From assembly GCF_040730185.1 (NCBI RefSeq), contig NZ_CP160402.1, positions 5,704,001 to 5,768,000 on the forward strand: a DNA stretch of 64,000 nucleotides, in the 5' to 3' direction. The translations under genes were made by a program, and so were the position numbers. The number at the start of each line of letters is the position of its first letter. Within the stretch, counting starts at the first letter, position 1. Positions 15,595-26,233 of the stretch are shown here, piece by piece. This DNA comes from Streptomyces sp. Je 1-332. GTDB taxonomy: Bacteria > Actinomycetota > Actinomycetes > Streptomycetales > Streptomycetaceae. Below the pieces are notes generated by a model that saw only the letters and a program-made list of their open reading frames with translations, was not told where the DNA came from and did no database searches.

Positions 15595-17394
15595 GTGAAA
15601 TCCCCTGCGTATCCGTCCGCGCATCCGTCCGCGGAACCGTCTGTGCATCCGTCCGCGTACCAGTGGAACCCCCAGCGCCCGAGCCCCATGCCGCACCACC
15701 GCTACCGCCCCTGCGAGGACCGCGTCACCGTCCCCTCGCAGGACCGTGGCTGGCCGGGCAACCGCATCGAGCGCGCACCCCTCTGGGTCCCCGTCGACCT
15801 GCGGGACGGCAATCAGGCGCTCGCCGAGCCGATGGACCCGGCCCGCAAGCGGCGCTTCTTCGACCTGCTGGTCTCGATGGGGTTCAAGGAGATCGAGGTC
15901 GGCTATCCGTCGGCCAGCCGCGCCGACTTCGACTTCGTGCGCGACCTCGCCGCGCTCAGCGCGAGCGGCGGCATCCCCGATGACGTGAGCATCGTCGTCT
16001 TCACGCCCGCCAAGCCCGACCTGATCGACCGCACCTTCGACTCGATCGAGGGCCTGCCCCGCGCCGTCGTGCACCTCTACATCCCCACCTCGCCCGTCTG
16101 GCGCGACGTGGTGCTCGGGCGCTCGCGCGCACAGGTGCGTGACGTCGTGACGGAAGCCGCCGCGCACATGGCGCGCCTGGCCGACGCGCGGCCGGGCGCG
16201 GACATCCGGTTCCAGTTCTCGCCGGAGACCTTCAACCTCACCGAGCCCGACTACGTAATCGAACTCTGCGACGGGCTCACCGAGTTGTGGGACGCGAGCC
16301 CCGAACGGCCCGTCACCCACAACCTGCCCGCGACCGTCGAGATCGCGACCCCGAACGTGTACGCCGACCAGATCGAGTACCTGCACCGCCACCTCGCCCG
16401 GCGCGCATCCGTCATCCTCTCCGTCCACCCCCACAACGACCGCGGCACGGGCGTCGCCTGCGCCGAACTCGCCGTCCTGGCCGGGGCGCAGCGCGTCGAG
16501 GGCTGCCTCTTCGGCAACGGCGAGCGCACCGGGAACGTGGACCTGGTGACCCTGGCCCTCAATCTGTACGCCCAAGGCGTCGACCCCATGGTCGACTTCT
16601 CGGACATCGACGCCGTGCGCGAGGTGGTCGAGCACTGCAACCGGCTGCCCGTGCACCCCCGCCACCCCTACGCGGGCGACCTCGTCCACACCGCGTTCTC
16701 CGGCACCCACCAGGACGCCATCAGCAAGGGGTTCGCCCACCACGCGCGCAGGGCAGCCGAGTTGGGGGTCACGGAGGGCGAGGCGCCGTGGGACATGCCG
16801 TATCTGCCCATCGACCCCGCCGACATCGGGCGCAGCTACGAAGCCGTCATCCGCGTCAACTCCCAGTCCGGCAAGGGGGGAATGGCGTATCTGCTGCGGA
16901 CCCGGCACAGCCTTGACCTGCCGCAGCGCATGCGCCCCGACTTCTCACGCGTGGTCCAGGACGCCACCGACGACAGCGGTCAGGAGGCGAGCGCCAAGGA
17001 GCTGTACGAGCTGTTCCGCGCGACCTACGTCGCACCGGGGCGGGGCGGCGGCGAGGTGGAGCTGATCTCCTGGACCACCGACCGAGCCCCGGACGGCGCC
17101 CACCGCTTCGTCTGCACCCTCCAAGTAGGCGACCGCGCGGGGGACTTCGAGGGCGTGGGCAACGGCCCTCTGTCCGCCTTCGTCGAGGCGCTCGCCGCCG
17201 CGGGGATCACCGTCGACATCCTCGACTACTCCGAACACGCCACCGGGGCCGGCGGCGCCAGCGAGGCCGTCGCGTACGCGGAGTGCCGGGTGGGCGGCGT
17301 GGTCCGGTGGGGCGCGGGCCTCGACACCTCGGTCCTGACCGCGTCCGTGCAGGCCGTGCTCGCCGCGGTGAACCGGGCGGCGGTCACCCGATGA
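15595..17394 (+). CDS. leuA: 2-isopropylmalate synthase LeuA
   Basis: A 599-residue enzyme that condenses acetyl-CoA with 2-oxoisovalerate, the first committed step of leucine synthesis. The HMGL-like TIM barrel (residues ~60-360) contains [13 protein letters not shown], the metal-binding HPHNDRGTG, and [11 protein letters not shown]. The C-terminal ~130 residues form the LeuA allosteric domain that binds leucine. The N-terminal ~30 residues are repetitive (Ser-Ala-His-Pro). The start is GTG 15595 with GAGAGG 5 nt upstream. Expression is probably controlled by the leader upstream. The stop overlaps the ABC ATPase start (ATGA). Confidence 0.95.
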   Translation: MKSPAYPSAHPSAEPSVHPSAYQWNPQRPSPMPHHRYRPCEDRVTVPSQDRGWPGNRIERAPLWVPVDLRDGNQALAEPMDPARKRRFFDLLVSMGFKEIEVGYPSASRADFDFVRDLAALSASGGIPDDVSIVVFTPAKPDLIDRTFDSIEGLPRAVVHLYIPTSPVWRDVVLGRSRAQVRDVVTEAAAHMARLADARPGADIRFQFSPETFNLTEPDYVIELCDGLTELWDASPERPVTHNLPATVEIATPNVYADQIEYLHRHLARRASVILSVHPHNDRGTGVACAELAVLAGAQRVEGCLFGNGERTGNVDLVTLALNLYAQGVDPMVDFSDIDAVREVVEHCNRLPVHPRHPYAGDLVHTAFSGTHQDAISKGFAHHARRAAELGVTEGEAPWDMPYLPIDPADIGRSYEAVIRVNSQSGKGGMAYLLRTRHSLDLPQRMRPDFSRVVQDATDDSGQEASAKELYELFRATYVAPGRGGGEVELISWTTDRAPDGAHRFVCTLQVGDRAGDFEGVGNGPLSAFVEALAAAGITVDILDYSEHATGAGGASEAVAYAECRVGGVVRWGAGLDTSVLTASVQAVLAAVNRAAVTR

Positions 17395-18191
17395 CCACAG
17401 CCGTCCCCGTGCTGCACGCCGCGGACGTCACCGTCGTCCGCGAAGGGCGCCCCATCCTCGAAGAGGTCACGCTCACCGTCCGCCCCGGCGAGCACTGGGC
17501 GCTGCTCGGCGCGAACGGTGCCGGCAAGTCGACCCTGCTCAGCCTCTGCGGAGCCGTCACCCACCCCACGCACGGCACGGTCGAGGTCCTCGGCCGCCGC
17601 CTCGGCAGCGTCGACCTGCGGGATCTGCGCGCCTACGTAGGGCATGTGAACCCGCGCCACCCACTCCGCTCGCCCCTGCGGGTACGCGACGTCGTCCTCA
17701 CCGGGCTCACCAACAGCGTGGAACCGCTGCCCCGATGGCGCCCCACACCAGAGCAGGAGGAGCAGGCCGACCGCCTGATCGCCATGCTCGACCTCGCACA
17801 CCGCACGGACGCGCGCTGGCCCACGCTTTCCCAGGGCGAGCGCGGCCGGACCCTGATCGCACGCGCGCTGATGCCGCGCCCGCGGCTCGTCCTGCTCGAC
17901 GAACCGGCCACCGGGCTCGATCTCGCGGGCCGCGAGCGCCTCCTCGACAGCCTGGACGCCCTGCGCGAGAGTCATCCCGAGCTCGCCACGGTCCTGGTCA
18001 CACACCACCTGGAGGAGCTCCCGGCCGGTACGACGCACGCGCTGCTGCTGCGCGACGGCCGCGCGCTCGCCTCCGGCGCCGTGGACGACGTGCTGACCAG
18101 CGACCAGATCAGCAAGTGCTTCGACCACCCGGTGCGCCTCGAGCGCACCGAGGGGCGGTGGAGCGTACGGGCGGCGCGGCGTCCCCGCTGA
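17391..18191 (+). CDS. ABC transporter ATP-binding protein
   Basis: A 266-residue ATPase with Walker A (GANGAGKST, residues ~42-50), signature LSQGERGR (~145), and Walker [13 protein letters not shown] (~165-176), then a switch His in VTHH. No permease gene is adjacent, so it may be a soluble ABC protein or serve a remote permease. The family resembles YcjV/ModF-like ATPases with one domain. The ATGA overlap with leuA shows co-translation, but no functional link with leucine is evident. A strong terminator follows. Confidence 0.85.
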   Translation: MTTAVPVLHAADVTVVREGRPILEEVTLTVRPGEHWALLGANGAGKSTLLSLCGAVTHPTHGTVEVLGRRLGSVDLRDLRAYVGHVNPRHPLRSPLRVRDVVLTGLTNSVEPLPRWRPTPEQEEQADRLIAMLDLAHRTDARWPTLSQGERGRTLIARALMPRPRLVLLDEPATGLDLAGRERLLDSLDALRESHPELATVLVTHHLEELPAGTTHALLLRDGRALASGAVDDVLTSDQISKCFDHPVRLERTEGRWSVRAARRPR

Positions 18192-18213
18192 GCACGCCGT
18201 ACACGTACGACGT

Positions 18214-18249
18214 GAAGGGGCCCGGCACACACGCGTGCCGGGCCCCTTC
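18214..18249. terminator. Bidirectional terminator
   Basis: GAAGGGGCCCGGCAC (18214-18228) and GTGCCGGGCCCCTTC (18235-18249) form a perfect 15-bp stem with a 6-nt loop. It lies between the convergent ABC ATPase and EF-hand genes and can serve both. Confidence 0.85.
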
Positions 18250-18263
18250 CGCGTCGTACCCGC

Positions 18264-18485
18264 CTACTTGTTCAGCTTGTTCAGGCTTGCCCAGAACTCG
18301 TCGAAGGACAGGCGCTTGTCCTTGTCCGTGTCCTTCGTGCCTATCACGGCCTCGGCGACGGTCTCGGTGACGTAGAAGTCCCCCATCTGCGCCATGGCCG
18401 ACTTCCACTCGGCCGCCGTGATGAAGCCGTCGCCGTCCGCGTCGAACCGCTCGAACGTCTTACGCGCTTCCTCGATGTCCGCCAC
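18264..18485 (-). CDS. Small EF-hand calcium-binding protein
   Basis: About 73 residues with two canonical EF loops: DADGDGFITAAE and DTDKDKRLSFDE, each with acidic residues at loop positions 1, 3, 5 and 12. It has no signal peptide, so it should bind Ca2+ in the cytosol; the two-hand size fits the calerythrin/CabD-like proteins of streptomycetes. I chose the start GTG 18485 (MADIEEARK) because AAGGGG lies at a proper distance; a longer GTG start at 18509 is possible. A -10-like TACCCT lies upstream at 18529-18524. Confidence 0.87.
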   Translation of the reverse strand: MADIEEARKTFERFDADGDGFITAAEWKSAMAQMGDFYVTETVAEAVIGTKDTDKDKRLSFDEFWASLNKLNK

Positions 18486-18585
18486 CGGATCCACCCCTTC
18501 TTCGTGCACTACTGACGAGGGTCAGGGTATCGGCCGTCCGAGAACGCGATCACTAGGAGTACGCCCATGGCCAGAGGGAGGCGCC

Positions 18586-19956
<1,371 letters not shown>

Positions 19957-20079
19957 GAGAAACTCCAATGGTGGTTGGTAGACGCCGTTGTCTGCCAGAG
20001 CATTCAGCGGCGCGACAGCGCCTCGGTTGAGGGTGGTGGCGGGCGACGGGTGGGCGGTGCAGAAAGCGGGGCATGGGCC

Positions 20080-20126
20080 GGGGCACCGCACTCACTGTCC
20101 TCACTGTCCAGTGTGCGCGGTGCCCC
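20080..20126 (-). terminator. Hairpin between glyA and sdaA, with tandem repeats in the loop
   Basis: GGGGCACCGC (20080-20089) pairs with GCGGTGCCCC (20117-20126). The loop contains the tandem 9-mer TCACTGTCC twice (20092-20109). It follows the glyA stop by about 34 nt and may terminate most glyA transcripts, reducing sdaA expression. Confidence 0.6.
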
Positions 20127-20159
20127 GAAGGTCCGTACGAAAGAAAGCGTACGAAAATG

Positions 20160-21422
20160 CTACAGGTTGGGGTACAGCGGGTGCTTCTCCGCCAAGGCGG
20201 AGACGCGGGCCTTGAGCGACTCCGTGTCGACGTCGCCCGGCTTCAGCGCCTCGGCGATGACGTCGGCGACCTCACGGAAGTCGTCCTCCTGGAAGCCACG
20301 GGTCGCGAGCGCGGGCGTACCGATCCGCAGACCCGATGTGACCATCGGGGGGCGCGGGTCGTTCGGGACCGCGTTGCGGTTGACCGTGATGCCGACCTCG
20401 TGGAGGCGGTCCTCGGCCTGCTGGCCGTCCAGCTCGGAGTTGCGCAGGTCCACCAGGACCAGGTGCACGTCCGTGCCGCCGGACAGGACGTCGACGCCGA
20501 CGGCCTTCGCGTCGTCCTGCACCAGGCGCTCGGCCAGGATGCGGGCGCCGTCCAGGGTGCGCTGCTGGCGCTCCTTGAACTCCTCCGAGGCCGCGACCTT
20601 GAAGGAGACGGCCTTGGCGGCGATCACGTGCTCCAGGGGGCCGCCCTGGAAGCCGGGGAAGACCGCGGAGTTCAGCTTCTTCGCGAACGCCTTGTCGCGG
20701 GCCAGGATGACGCCGCCGCGCGGGCCGCCGAGCGTCTTGTGCGTGGTGGAGGTGACCACGTCCGCGTACGGCACCGGGTTCGGGTGCAGGCCGGCGGCGA
20801 CGAGACCGGCGAAGTGCGCCATGTCGACCCACAGCTTCGCGCCGACCTCGTCGGCGATCCGGCGGAACTCCGCGAAGTCCAGCTGACGCGGGTAGGCGGA
20901 CCAGCCCGCGATGATCACCTTGGGGCTGTTCTCCTTGGCCAGGCGCTCGACCTCGGCCATGTCGACCAGACCGGCCTCGTCCACGTGGTACGCGACCACG
21001 TTGAACTGCTTGCCGGAGAAGTTCAGGCGCATGCCGTGGGTGAGGTGGCCGCCGTGCGCCAGGTCGAGGCCGAGGATCGTGTCGCCGGGCTGGGCGATCG
21101 CGAAGAGGGCGGCCTGGTTGGCGGAGGCGCCGGAGTGCGGCTGGACGTTGGCGTACTCGGCGCCGAACAGGTCCTTGATCCGGTCGATCGCGATCTGCTC
21201 GGTGACGTCGACGTGCTCGCAGCCGCCGTAGTAACGGCGGCCGGGGTAGCCCTCGGCGTACTTGTTGGTGAGGACCGTGCCCTGGGCCTCCATGACGGCG
21301 ACCGGAGCGAAGTTCTCCGAGGCGATCATTTCCAGGGTGGACTGCTGGCGGTGGAGCTCGGCGTCGACGGCGGCGGCGACGTCCGGGTCCAGCTCGTGGA
21401 GAGGGGTGTTGAGAAGCGACAT
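20160..21422 (-). CDS. glyA: Serine hydroxymethyltransferase
   Basis: A 420-residue PLP enzyme interconverting serine and glycine with tetrahydrofolate. The PLP-binding Lys229 sits in [13 protein letters not shown]; other family marks are [15 protein letters not shown] and [13 protein letters not shown]. Length and motifs are normal. It is the third gene after gcvT and gcvH (30 nt after gcvH), so glycine cleavage yields methylene-THF that GlyA uses at once. The start is ATG 21422. Confidence 0.96.
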   Translation of the reverse strand: MSLLNTPLHELDPDVAAAVDAELHRQQSTLEMIASENFAPVAVMEAQGTVLTNKYAEGYPGRRYYGGCEHVDVTEQIAIDRIKDLFGAEYANVQPHSGASANQAALFAIAQPGDTILGLDLAHGGHLTHGMRLNFSGKQFNVVAYHVDEAGLVDMAEVERLAKENSPKVIIAGWSAYPRQLDFAEFRRIADEVGAKLWVDMAHFAGLVAAGLHPNPVPYADVVTSTTHKTLGGPRGGVILARDKAFAKKLNSAVFPGFQGGPLEHVIAAKAVSFKVAASEEFKERQQRTLDGARILAERLVQDDAKAVGVDVLSGGTDVHLVLVDLRNSELDGQQAEDRLHEVGITVNRNAVPNDPRPPMVTSGLRIGTPALATRGFQEDDFREVADVIAEALKPGDVDTESLKARVSALAEKHPLYPNL

Positions 21423-21452
21423 CAGGTGGTCCCTAGGGGTCTTCGGGGGGCT

Positions 21453-21830
21453 TCAGCTGCCGGAGAACTCGGTGTACTCGTCCGCGGAGAGCAGGTCCTT
21501 CGGCTCCTCCGTGATCCGTACCTTGAAGAGCCAACCACCCTCGAACGGGGCGGAGTTGACCAGCGACGGGTCGTCCACGACGTCCTGGTTCGACTCGACG
21601 ACCTCACCGGTCACCGGCGAGTACAGGTCGCTGACCGACTTGGTCGACTCGAGCTCGCCGCACGTCTCGCCCGCGGTCACCGCGGCGCCGGCCTCGGGAA
21701 GGTCGGCGTAGACGACGTCACCGAGCGCGTTGGCCGCGTGCTCCGTGATTCCGACCGTCGCCACACCGTCCGCGGCGGCCGAGAGCCACTCGTGCTCCTT
21801 GCTGTAACGCAGCTGCTGGGGGTTGCTCAT
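21453..21830 (-). CDS. gcvH: Glycine cleavage system H protein
   Basis: A 125-residue lipoyl carrier. The lipoylated Lys lies in the motif [14 protein letters not shown] (residue ~61). It shuttles the aminomethyl group between GcvP and GcvT; no gcvP gene lies in this window. It starts 58 nt after gcvT. AGGAG lies about 10 nt upstream of ATG 21830. Confidence 0.96.
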   Translation of the reverse strand: MSNPQQLRYSKEHEWLSAAADGVATVGITEHAANALGDVVYADLPEAGAAVTAGETCGELESTKSVSDLYSPVTGEVVESNQDVVDDPSLVNSAPFEGGWLFKVRITEEPKDLLSADEYTEFSGS

Positions 21831-21888
21831 GACCTGAATTCTCCTGTACGCGGGTGGGTGCTGGTGAACGACGCTGTTGTGCGGGGTA

Positions 21889-23022
21889 TCACTTCTGGCG
21901 CTTGTAGAACGGCAGCGCCACGACCTCGTACGGCTCGTGCGTGCCCCGGATGTCCACGCCGACACCCTCGGTGCCGGGCGCCGCGTGCGCCGCGTCCACG
22001 TACGCGATGGCGATCGGCTTGCCCAGCGTCGGGGAGGGGGCACCCGAGGTGACCTCGCCGATGACCTTGCCGTCCGCGACCACGGAGAAGCCCGCGCGCG
22101 GGATGCGGCGGCCCGACGCGATCAGGCCGACCAGCTTGCGCGGGGGAGCGGTCTCGGCGCGCTCGGCGGCGGCCGCGAGCGCCGCGCGCCCCACGAAGGT
22201 GTCGGACTGCGAGGTCTTCTCGAACTTCACGACCCGGCCGAGGCCCGCGTCGAAGGGCGTCAGCTCCGCGGTCAGCTCGTGCCCGTACAGCGGCATGCCC
22301 GCCTCCAGGCGGAGGGTGTCGCGGCAGGAGAGCCCGGCGGGGACCAGGCCGACGGGCTCGCCCGCCTCCATCAGCGCGCCCCACAGCTTCTCGGCGTCAC
22401 CGGGCGCGACGAACAGCTCGAAGCCGTCCTCGCCGGTGTAGCCGGTGCGGGCGATCAGCGCGGGCACGCCCGCGACCGTGCCGGGCAGGCCCGCGTAGTA
22501 CTTCAGGTTGTCCAGGTCGGCGTCCGTGACTGATTTCAGGATGCCGGGGGACTCGGGGCCCTGGACGGCGAGCAGGGCGTACGCGTCGCGGTCGTCGCGG
22601 ACCTCGGCGTCGAAGCCGTCGGCGCGTGCGGTGAGCGCGTCGAGCACGACCTGGGCGTTCGAGGCGTTGGCGACCACCATGTACTCAGGGGCCTCGGGCT
22701 CGCCGAGCCGGTAGACGATCAGGTCGTCCAGGATGCCGCCGTCCTCGGCGCAGATCATCGTGTAGCGGGCGCGGCCGACGCCGATGGAGCCGATGTTGCC
22801 GACCAGCGCGAAGTTCAGGAAGTCCACGGCCTCGGGGCCGGTGACCGTGATCTCGCCCATGTGGGAGAGGTCGAAGAGACCGGCCTTGGTGCGCACGGCG
22901 ACGTGCTCGTCGCGCTCACTGCCGTAGCGCAGCGGCATGTCCCAGCCCGCGAAGTCGGTCATGGTCGCGCCGAGCGCACGATGCACGGCATCGAGTGCGG
23001 TCAGACGGGGGACGGTACTCAT
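21889..23022 (-). CDS. gcvT: Aminomethyltransferase, glycine cleavage T protein
   Basis: A 377-residue T protein that releases ammonia and passes the methylene group to THF. Recognisable blocks are the folate-fold segments [23 protein letters not shown], and [18 protein letters not shown]. The start ATG 23022 has GGGAG about 8 nt upstream. It is the first gene after the tandem glycine riboswitch, so the whole set is likely switched on by glycine. Confidence 0.96.
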   Translation of the reverse strand: MSTVPRLTALDAVHRALGATMTDFAGWDMPLRYGSERDEHVAVRTKAGLFDLSHMGEITVTGPEAVDFLNFALVGNIGSIGVGRARYTMICAEDGGILDDLIVYRLGEPEAPEYMVVANASNAQVVLDALTARADGFDAEVRDDRDAYALLAVQGPESPGILKSVTDADLDNLKYYAGLPGTVAGVPALIARTGYTGEDGFELFVAPGDAEKLWGALMEAGEPVGLVPAGLSCRDTLRLEAGMPLYGHELTAELTPFDAGLGRVVKFEKTSQSDTFVGRAALAAAAERAETAPPRKLVGLIASGRRIPRAGFSVVADGKVIGEVTSGAPSPTLGKPIAIAYVDAAHAAPGTEGVGVDIRGTHEPYEVVALPFYKRQK

Positions 23023-23065
23023 TCGTTGAACTCCCAGGGCATGACGGGCGAGGTCGGTCCTCCCC

Positions 23066-23305
23066 ATCTGTCATCGGAACCTGAGAGGTTCACCACGACC
23101 CGGCCGTACGCACTCGTACGTCTCGTACATCTCATACAAGGGGGGTCATGACTTGCACCTTGGGTGGAGCCGCCGGGGCGGCCCGCTTTTCAGATGTGCC
23201 TCGCCCGCGCGGTACGGGGCCTGAGAGATTCAAGGGAGGGACTTGCTCCTTCGGCGCCCCGGTGCGTCCTGCGACGGCGACCGGGGACTCTCCCGCGCGG
23301 ATTCA
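23066..23305 (-). ncRNA. Tandem glycine riboswitch
   Basis: The 5' leader of gcvT carries two glycine aptamers in tandem. Aptamer I (about 23305-23216) shows GCGGGAGAG, the core GCCGAAGGAGCAAG, and CTCTCAGGC. Aptamer II (about 23212-23066) shows AAGGTGCAAG, CCTCTCAGG and TGACAGATGGGGAGG. These are the class-defining segments of the cooperative glycine riboswitch. It usually turns on glycine cleavage genes when glycine is abundant. No clear terminator follows aptamer II; only a short GAGG/CCTC stem lies before the ribosome site of gcvT, so control may be on translation. Confidence 0.93.
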
Positions 23306-23464
23306 AACGGCCTGTATGGAGTTTGCGCGCACATCATTGCACGCGCCCCCGTCACAGGGCAGTGCCAGTCCAGTAATGCCCTTGTTCCGCATTACCTTCT
23401 CTTTACACTTGCCGGGGAAGCTGCGGTAAGCAGGTACGTGACCGCTATGGGGAGGCCGATCACG

Positions 23465-24133
23465 GTGCGCAGGACGAGCGTCTACGCGACCAACACAGGG
23501 GTGGCCCTGCCCAAACAGGCTGCCGCCCCCACCAGGGAGAGCTGCGGCCCCCTGCCGGCGGCCGTCGTCCGCGACCTGCGGCAGCGGACCGGACACAGCC
23601 CGCACCGCCTCACGTTCGGCGCGGGCGATCTCGTCGTCGTCTCCGGTCTGCCGGGCAGCGGCAAGTCCACGCTGATGAGCCGAGCCGTCGCGGGCCCGCG
23701 GATCGACTCCCAGGACACCCGCGACCGCTGGGCACGGCGCATGCCGGGCCTGCTGCCGTACGCGGTGTACCGCCCCTTGGTCCGCCTCGCGCACTACGCG
23801 GGGCTGCGCAGGGCCCTGCGCTCCGGCGAGGGCGTCGTGGTGCACGACTGCGGCACCCAGGCCTGGGTGCGCCGCTGGCTGGCCCGCGAGGCCGCGCGGC
23901 GCGGCACGACCCTGCACCTGCTGCTGCTCGACGTACCGCCGGACACCGCCGTGGAGGGCCAGCTCGCGCGCGGCCGCGGCGTGTCGCGGTACGCCTTCGC
24001 GCGGCACCGCAGGACGGTCGGCCGGCTCGTCGGCGCCGCCGAGCGCGGTGACCTGCCGCGGGGCTGCGGCTCGGCGGTGCTCCTCGACCGGACGGCGGCC
24101 GGTGTGCTGCGGGGGATCGGCTTCGGGGACTGA
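23465..24133 (+). CDS. P-loop kinase/ATPase-like protein (AAA_33 type)
   Basis: About 222 residues. A Walker A motif SGLPGSGKST lies near residue 60 and is followed by a short kinase-like fold (IDSQDTRDRW, VVHDCGTQ, LLLLDVPPDTA). The family includes small zeta-toxin-like and polynucleotide-kinase-like proteins, but nothing here identifies a substrate. The start is uncertain: GTG 23465 has GGAGG 9 nt upstream, while GTG 23438 and ATG 23447 are also in frame. It is divergent from the glycine riboswitch. A TTTACA (-35-like) box lies at 23402-23407. Confidence 0.78.
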   Translation: MRRTSVYATNTGVALPKQAAAPTRESCGPLPAAVVRDLRQRTGHSPHRLTFGAGDLVVVSGLPGSGKSTLMSRAVAGPRIDSQDTRDRWARRMPGLLPYAVYRPLVRLAHYAGLRRALRSGEGVVVHDCGTQAWVRRWLAREAARRGTTLHLLLLDVPPDTAVEGQLARGRGVSRYAFARHRRTVGRLVGAAERGDLPRGCGSAVLLDRTAAGVLRGIGFGD

Positions 24134-24206
24134 CCGCCCGCCGTGAGCCGTCCGCCACGTTAGGGTCGTGCCGCAGGCAGAGCGGGACAGAGCAGGGGTT
24201 GGACAG

Positions 24207-25010
24207 ATGGACATTCCGGCGCAGGCACACGCCCATCCCTCCGGGGGATGGCCGGGCAACGAACTCGAAGAGGTGCTCGCGGCAGCCCTGGGCACCCCCG
24301 GCGCACCGCAGCCGTCCGCGGCGGCCCGCATCGTCGAGGTGCTCGGCCGCAGCCCCGTCTGGATCCCGCTGCCGAACGGCGGCGCCCCGGACAGCGGCAC
24401 CCTCGACCTGCCCACGCTGGAGATCGAAGGCCAGGCGTACGTCCCCGTCTTCAGCTCGCAGCAGCAGTTCCAGCACGTCACCGGCGGCCGGATGGGCTGC
24501 ACCGTGGCGCCCGCCGTGGAGTTCGCGCGCGGCCTGCCCCCGCAGCTGGGCATCGCGGTCAACCCCGACGGCACGGTCGGTGTGCCCCTGCCGCCGCTCG
24601 CCGTCGCCGAGCTGTGCCGCGCCGGGCGCACCCCGCTGGACGGCCCCGCGAGCGGCGGCCGCGTGCGCCTCTTCGAGCCGGACTGGCAGGAGGACCCGGT
24701 GGACTTCCTGTCCGCCGCCGCCCACGAGTTCGAGGCCACCGGGGTCGTCCTGAGCGCCCGCCGCTGCCTGGCCAGCGTCGAGGGAGACACGCCCTCGCTG
24801 TTCATCGGCGTCGAACTGACCTCCTGGGAGGGTGACGCGCGCGACCTGCCGATGGAGGCCGTGGGCCGGGCGCTCGGCCGGGCTCCTGTGTCCTGGCCGG
24901 TGAACCTGGTACTGCTCGACGTGGCCCAGGACCCGGTCGGCGACTGGATGCGTGAGCGGGTGCGGCCCTTCTTCGGCCGGACTCCGGGACACGAGCACGG
25001 ATATGTGTAG
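24207..25010 (+). CDS. SseB-like protein, copy 1
   Basis: A 267-residue protein of the enhanced-serine-sensitivity SseB family. An N-terminal SseB segment (WIPLPNGGAPDSGTLDLP, YVPVFSSQQQFQHV) and a C-terminal SseB-like segment (RRCLASVEGDTPSLFIGVEL) are visible. Its biochemical role is unknown. It is cytosolic, with no signal peptide. ATG 24207 has AGGGG 8 nt upstream; a -10-like TAGGGT lies at 24161-24166. A paralogue follows 139 nt later. The nearness to serine/glycine genes may be coincidence. Confidence 0.78.
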   Translation: MDIPAQAHAHPSGGWPGNELEEVLAAALGTPGAPQPSAAARIVEVLGRSPVWIPLPNGGAPDSGTLDLPTLEIEGQAYVPVFSSQQQFQHVTGGRMGCTVAPAVEFARGLPPQLGIAVNPDGTVGVPLPPLAVAELCRAGRTPLDGPASGGRVRLFEPDWQEDPVDFLSAAAHEFEATGVVLSARRCLASVEGDTPSLFIGVELTSWEGDARDLPMEAVGRALGRAPVSWPVNLVLLDVAQDPVGDWMRERVRPFFGRTPGHEHGYV

Positions 25011-25149
25011 GGACATGTGCAGGTACGTGTGTGAGGGTGCCGTACGTCAAGTCGGCGTCAGGATCGCCGCTTAAGCTGGTTTCATGACCCGGGTCCGCCG
25101 GGTCGGCGGGTCGTAGGGTCATCGGGTCATCGCGAAGGGGCGGTTAAGG

Positions 25150-25923
25150 GTGAGTGCGTCGGGCACGGCTGCGGCCGGGCAGGTCGAGCACATGCTGCGC
25201 CAGGTGACGCCGGGGCGCTATGACGCCTACGAGGCGCTCCTGCGGGCGCTCGCCGCCGACCAGGTGTGGATGCTGCTCTGGCACGGCCAGGCCGGATCCC
25301 CCGACGCCCAGTACGGGAACATGGAGGTCGAGGGCCTCGGGTACGCGCCCTGCGTGACCTCCGCCCAGGAGCTCTCCGCCAGTGGCTGGAACCGCTCGTA
25401 CGAAGTGGTCCGCGGGCTCGACATCTCCCGCACCCTCTACCCCGACCACTACGGCCTGTGGCTCAACCCCCACGCCCCCGGCGGCGGCGTCGGCATCCCC
25501 TGGCTCGACCTGCGGCGCATCGCGTCGGGCCTGGACCTGCTGCCCGCGGGACCGCTCCGGCTCACCGAGCCGGCCATCGAGATCCCCCAGTTCTACGCCC
25601 TGCTCACGCAGAACGCGCACCGCACCCCCGCGGTCCGCTCGCTGCGCCGCGCCTGGGTGCAGCCCGCGCTCGGAGCCCCGTATCTGGCCATCGGCCTCGA
25701 TGTGTACGACACGTCGCCGGCATCGGTCGACGGGGTGCGCACGATGATGCAGCAGTCGATCGCCGCCGTCCCCGACGGCCTGCCCGTGTCGACCGTCGCG
25801 ATGTCCGACGGATACGACCCGGTCGCCATGTGGCTGCGCGCCAACGCCCGCCCGTTCTACGACCGCGAGGCCCAGCCCGCCCCTGCGCCCGCGGGCGGGT
25901 ACGGCTACCCCGCGCAGTACTGA
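25150..25923 (+). CDS. SseB-like protein, copy 2
   Basis: A 257-residue paralogue of the preceding protein. Matching elements include VWMLLWHG in place of VWIPLP, a LGYAPCVTSAQEL stretch in place of YVPVFSSQQQF, and a C-terminal segment with PYLAIGLDVYDT and VAMWLRANARPFYDRE. The C-terminus ends in an Ala/Pro/Tyr-rich tail. The GTG start has GAAGGGG about 10 nt upstream. Function is unknown; it is probably expressed with copy 1. Confidence 0.75.
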   Translation: MSASGTAAAGQVEHMLRQVTPGRYDAYEALLRALAADQVWMLLWHGQAGSPDAQYGNMEVEGLGYAPCVTSAQELSASGWNRSYEVVRGLDISRTLYPDHYGLWLNPHAPGGGVGIPWLDLRRIASGLDLLPAGPLRLTEPAIEIPQFYALLTQNAHRTPAVRSLRRAWVQPALGAPYLAIGLDVYDTSPASVDGVRTMMQQSIAAVPDGLPVSTVAMSDGYDPVAMWLRANARPFYDREAQPAPAPAGGYGYPAQY

Positions 25924-26233
25924 AGCAGGGCGCAACCTGCCCTGACCGTCACGATGTCCGTTCTGATGGCGGAGGGGGCCTATGGGTCCCCGTGGCACCT
26001 TGCGACCCAACTGCCCCGTGTTCGCCCCTCGTTCACGTGCGTCCGGATAACGGAACACCTCGATCAGCATCACGGTTGCGCATCCATTCCCCGACAAGTC
26101 TGGTAACAGATCGCGACCCCGATGAAGACTCCCGCACCAGGGGCGCTTCGCCCCTGCGTACGACGGACTGATCACGTCGCTACAGCGGCAAGTGCGGGCC
26201 GGTCACCACCGGTTGAGAGGGGTCCCTGCCACG
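25924..26233. other. Intergenic region before the peptide transporter genes
   Basis: No coding signal. A small hairpin CAGGGGCG/CGCCCCTG (26138-26156, 3-nt loop) lies here. GTTCAC at 26032-26037 resembles one half of a PHO box but has no partner at 11-bp spacing. The promoter of the transporter operon must lie in this stretch, but I see no convincing hexamer pair. Confidence 0.4.

Noticed and set aside
26032..26056. PHO box before the peptide transporter operon
   Set aside because: Only one GTTCAC-like half is present and no second unit at 11-bp spacing.
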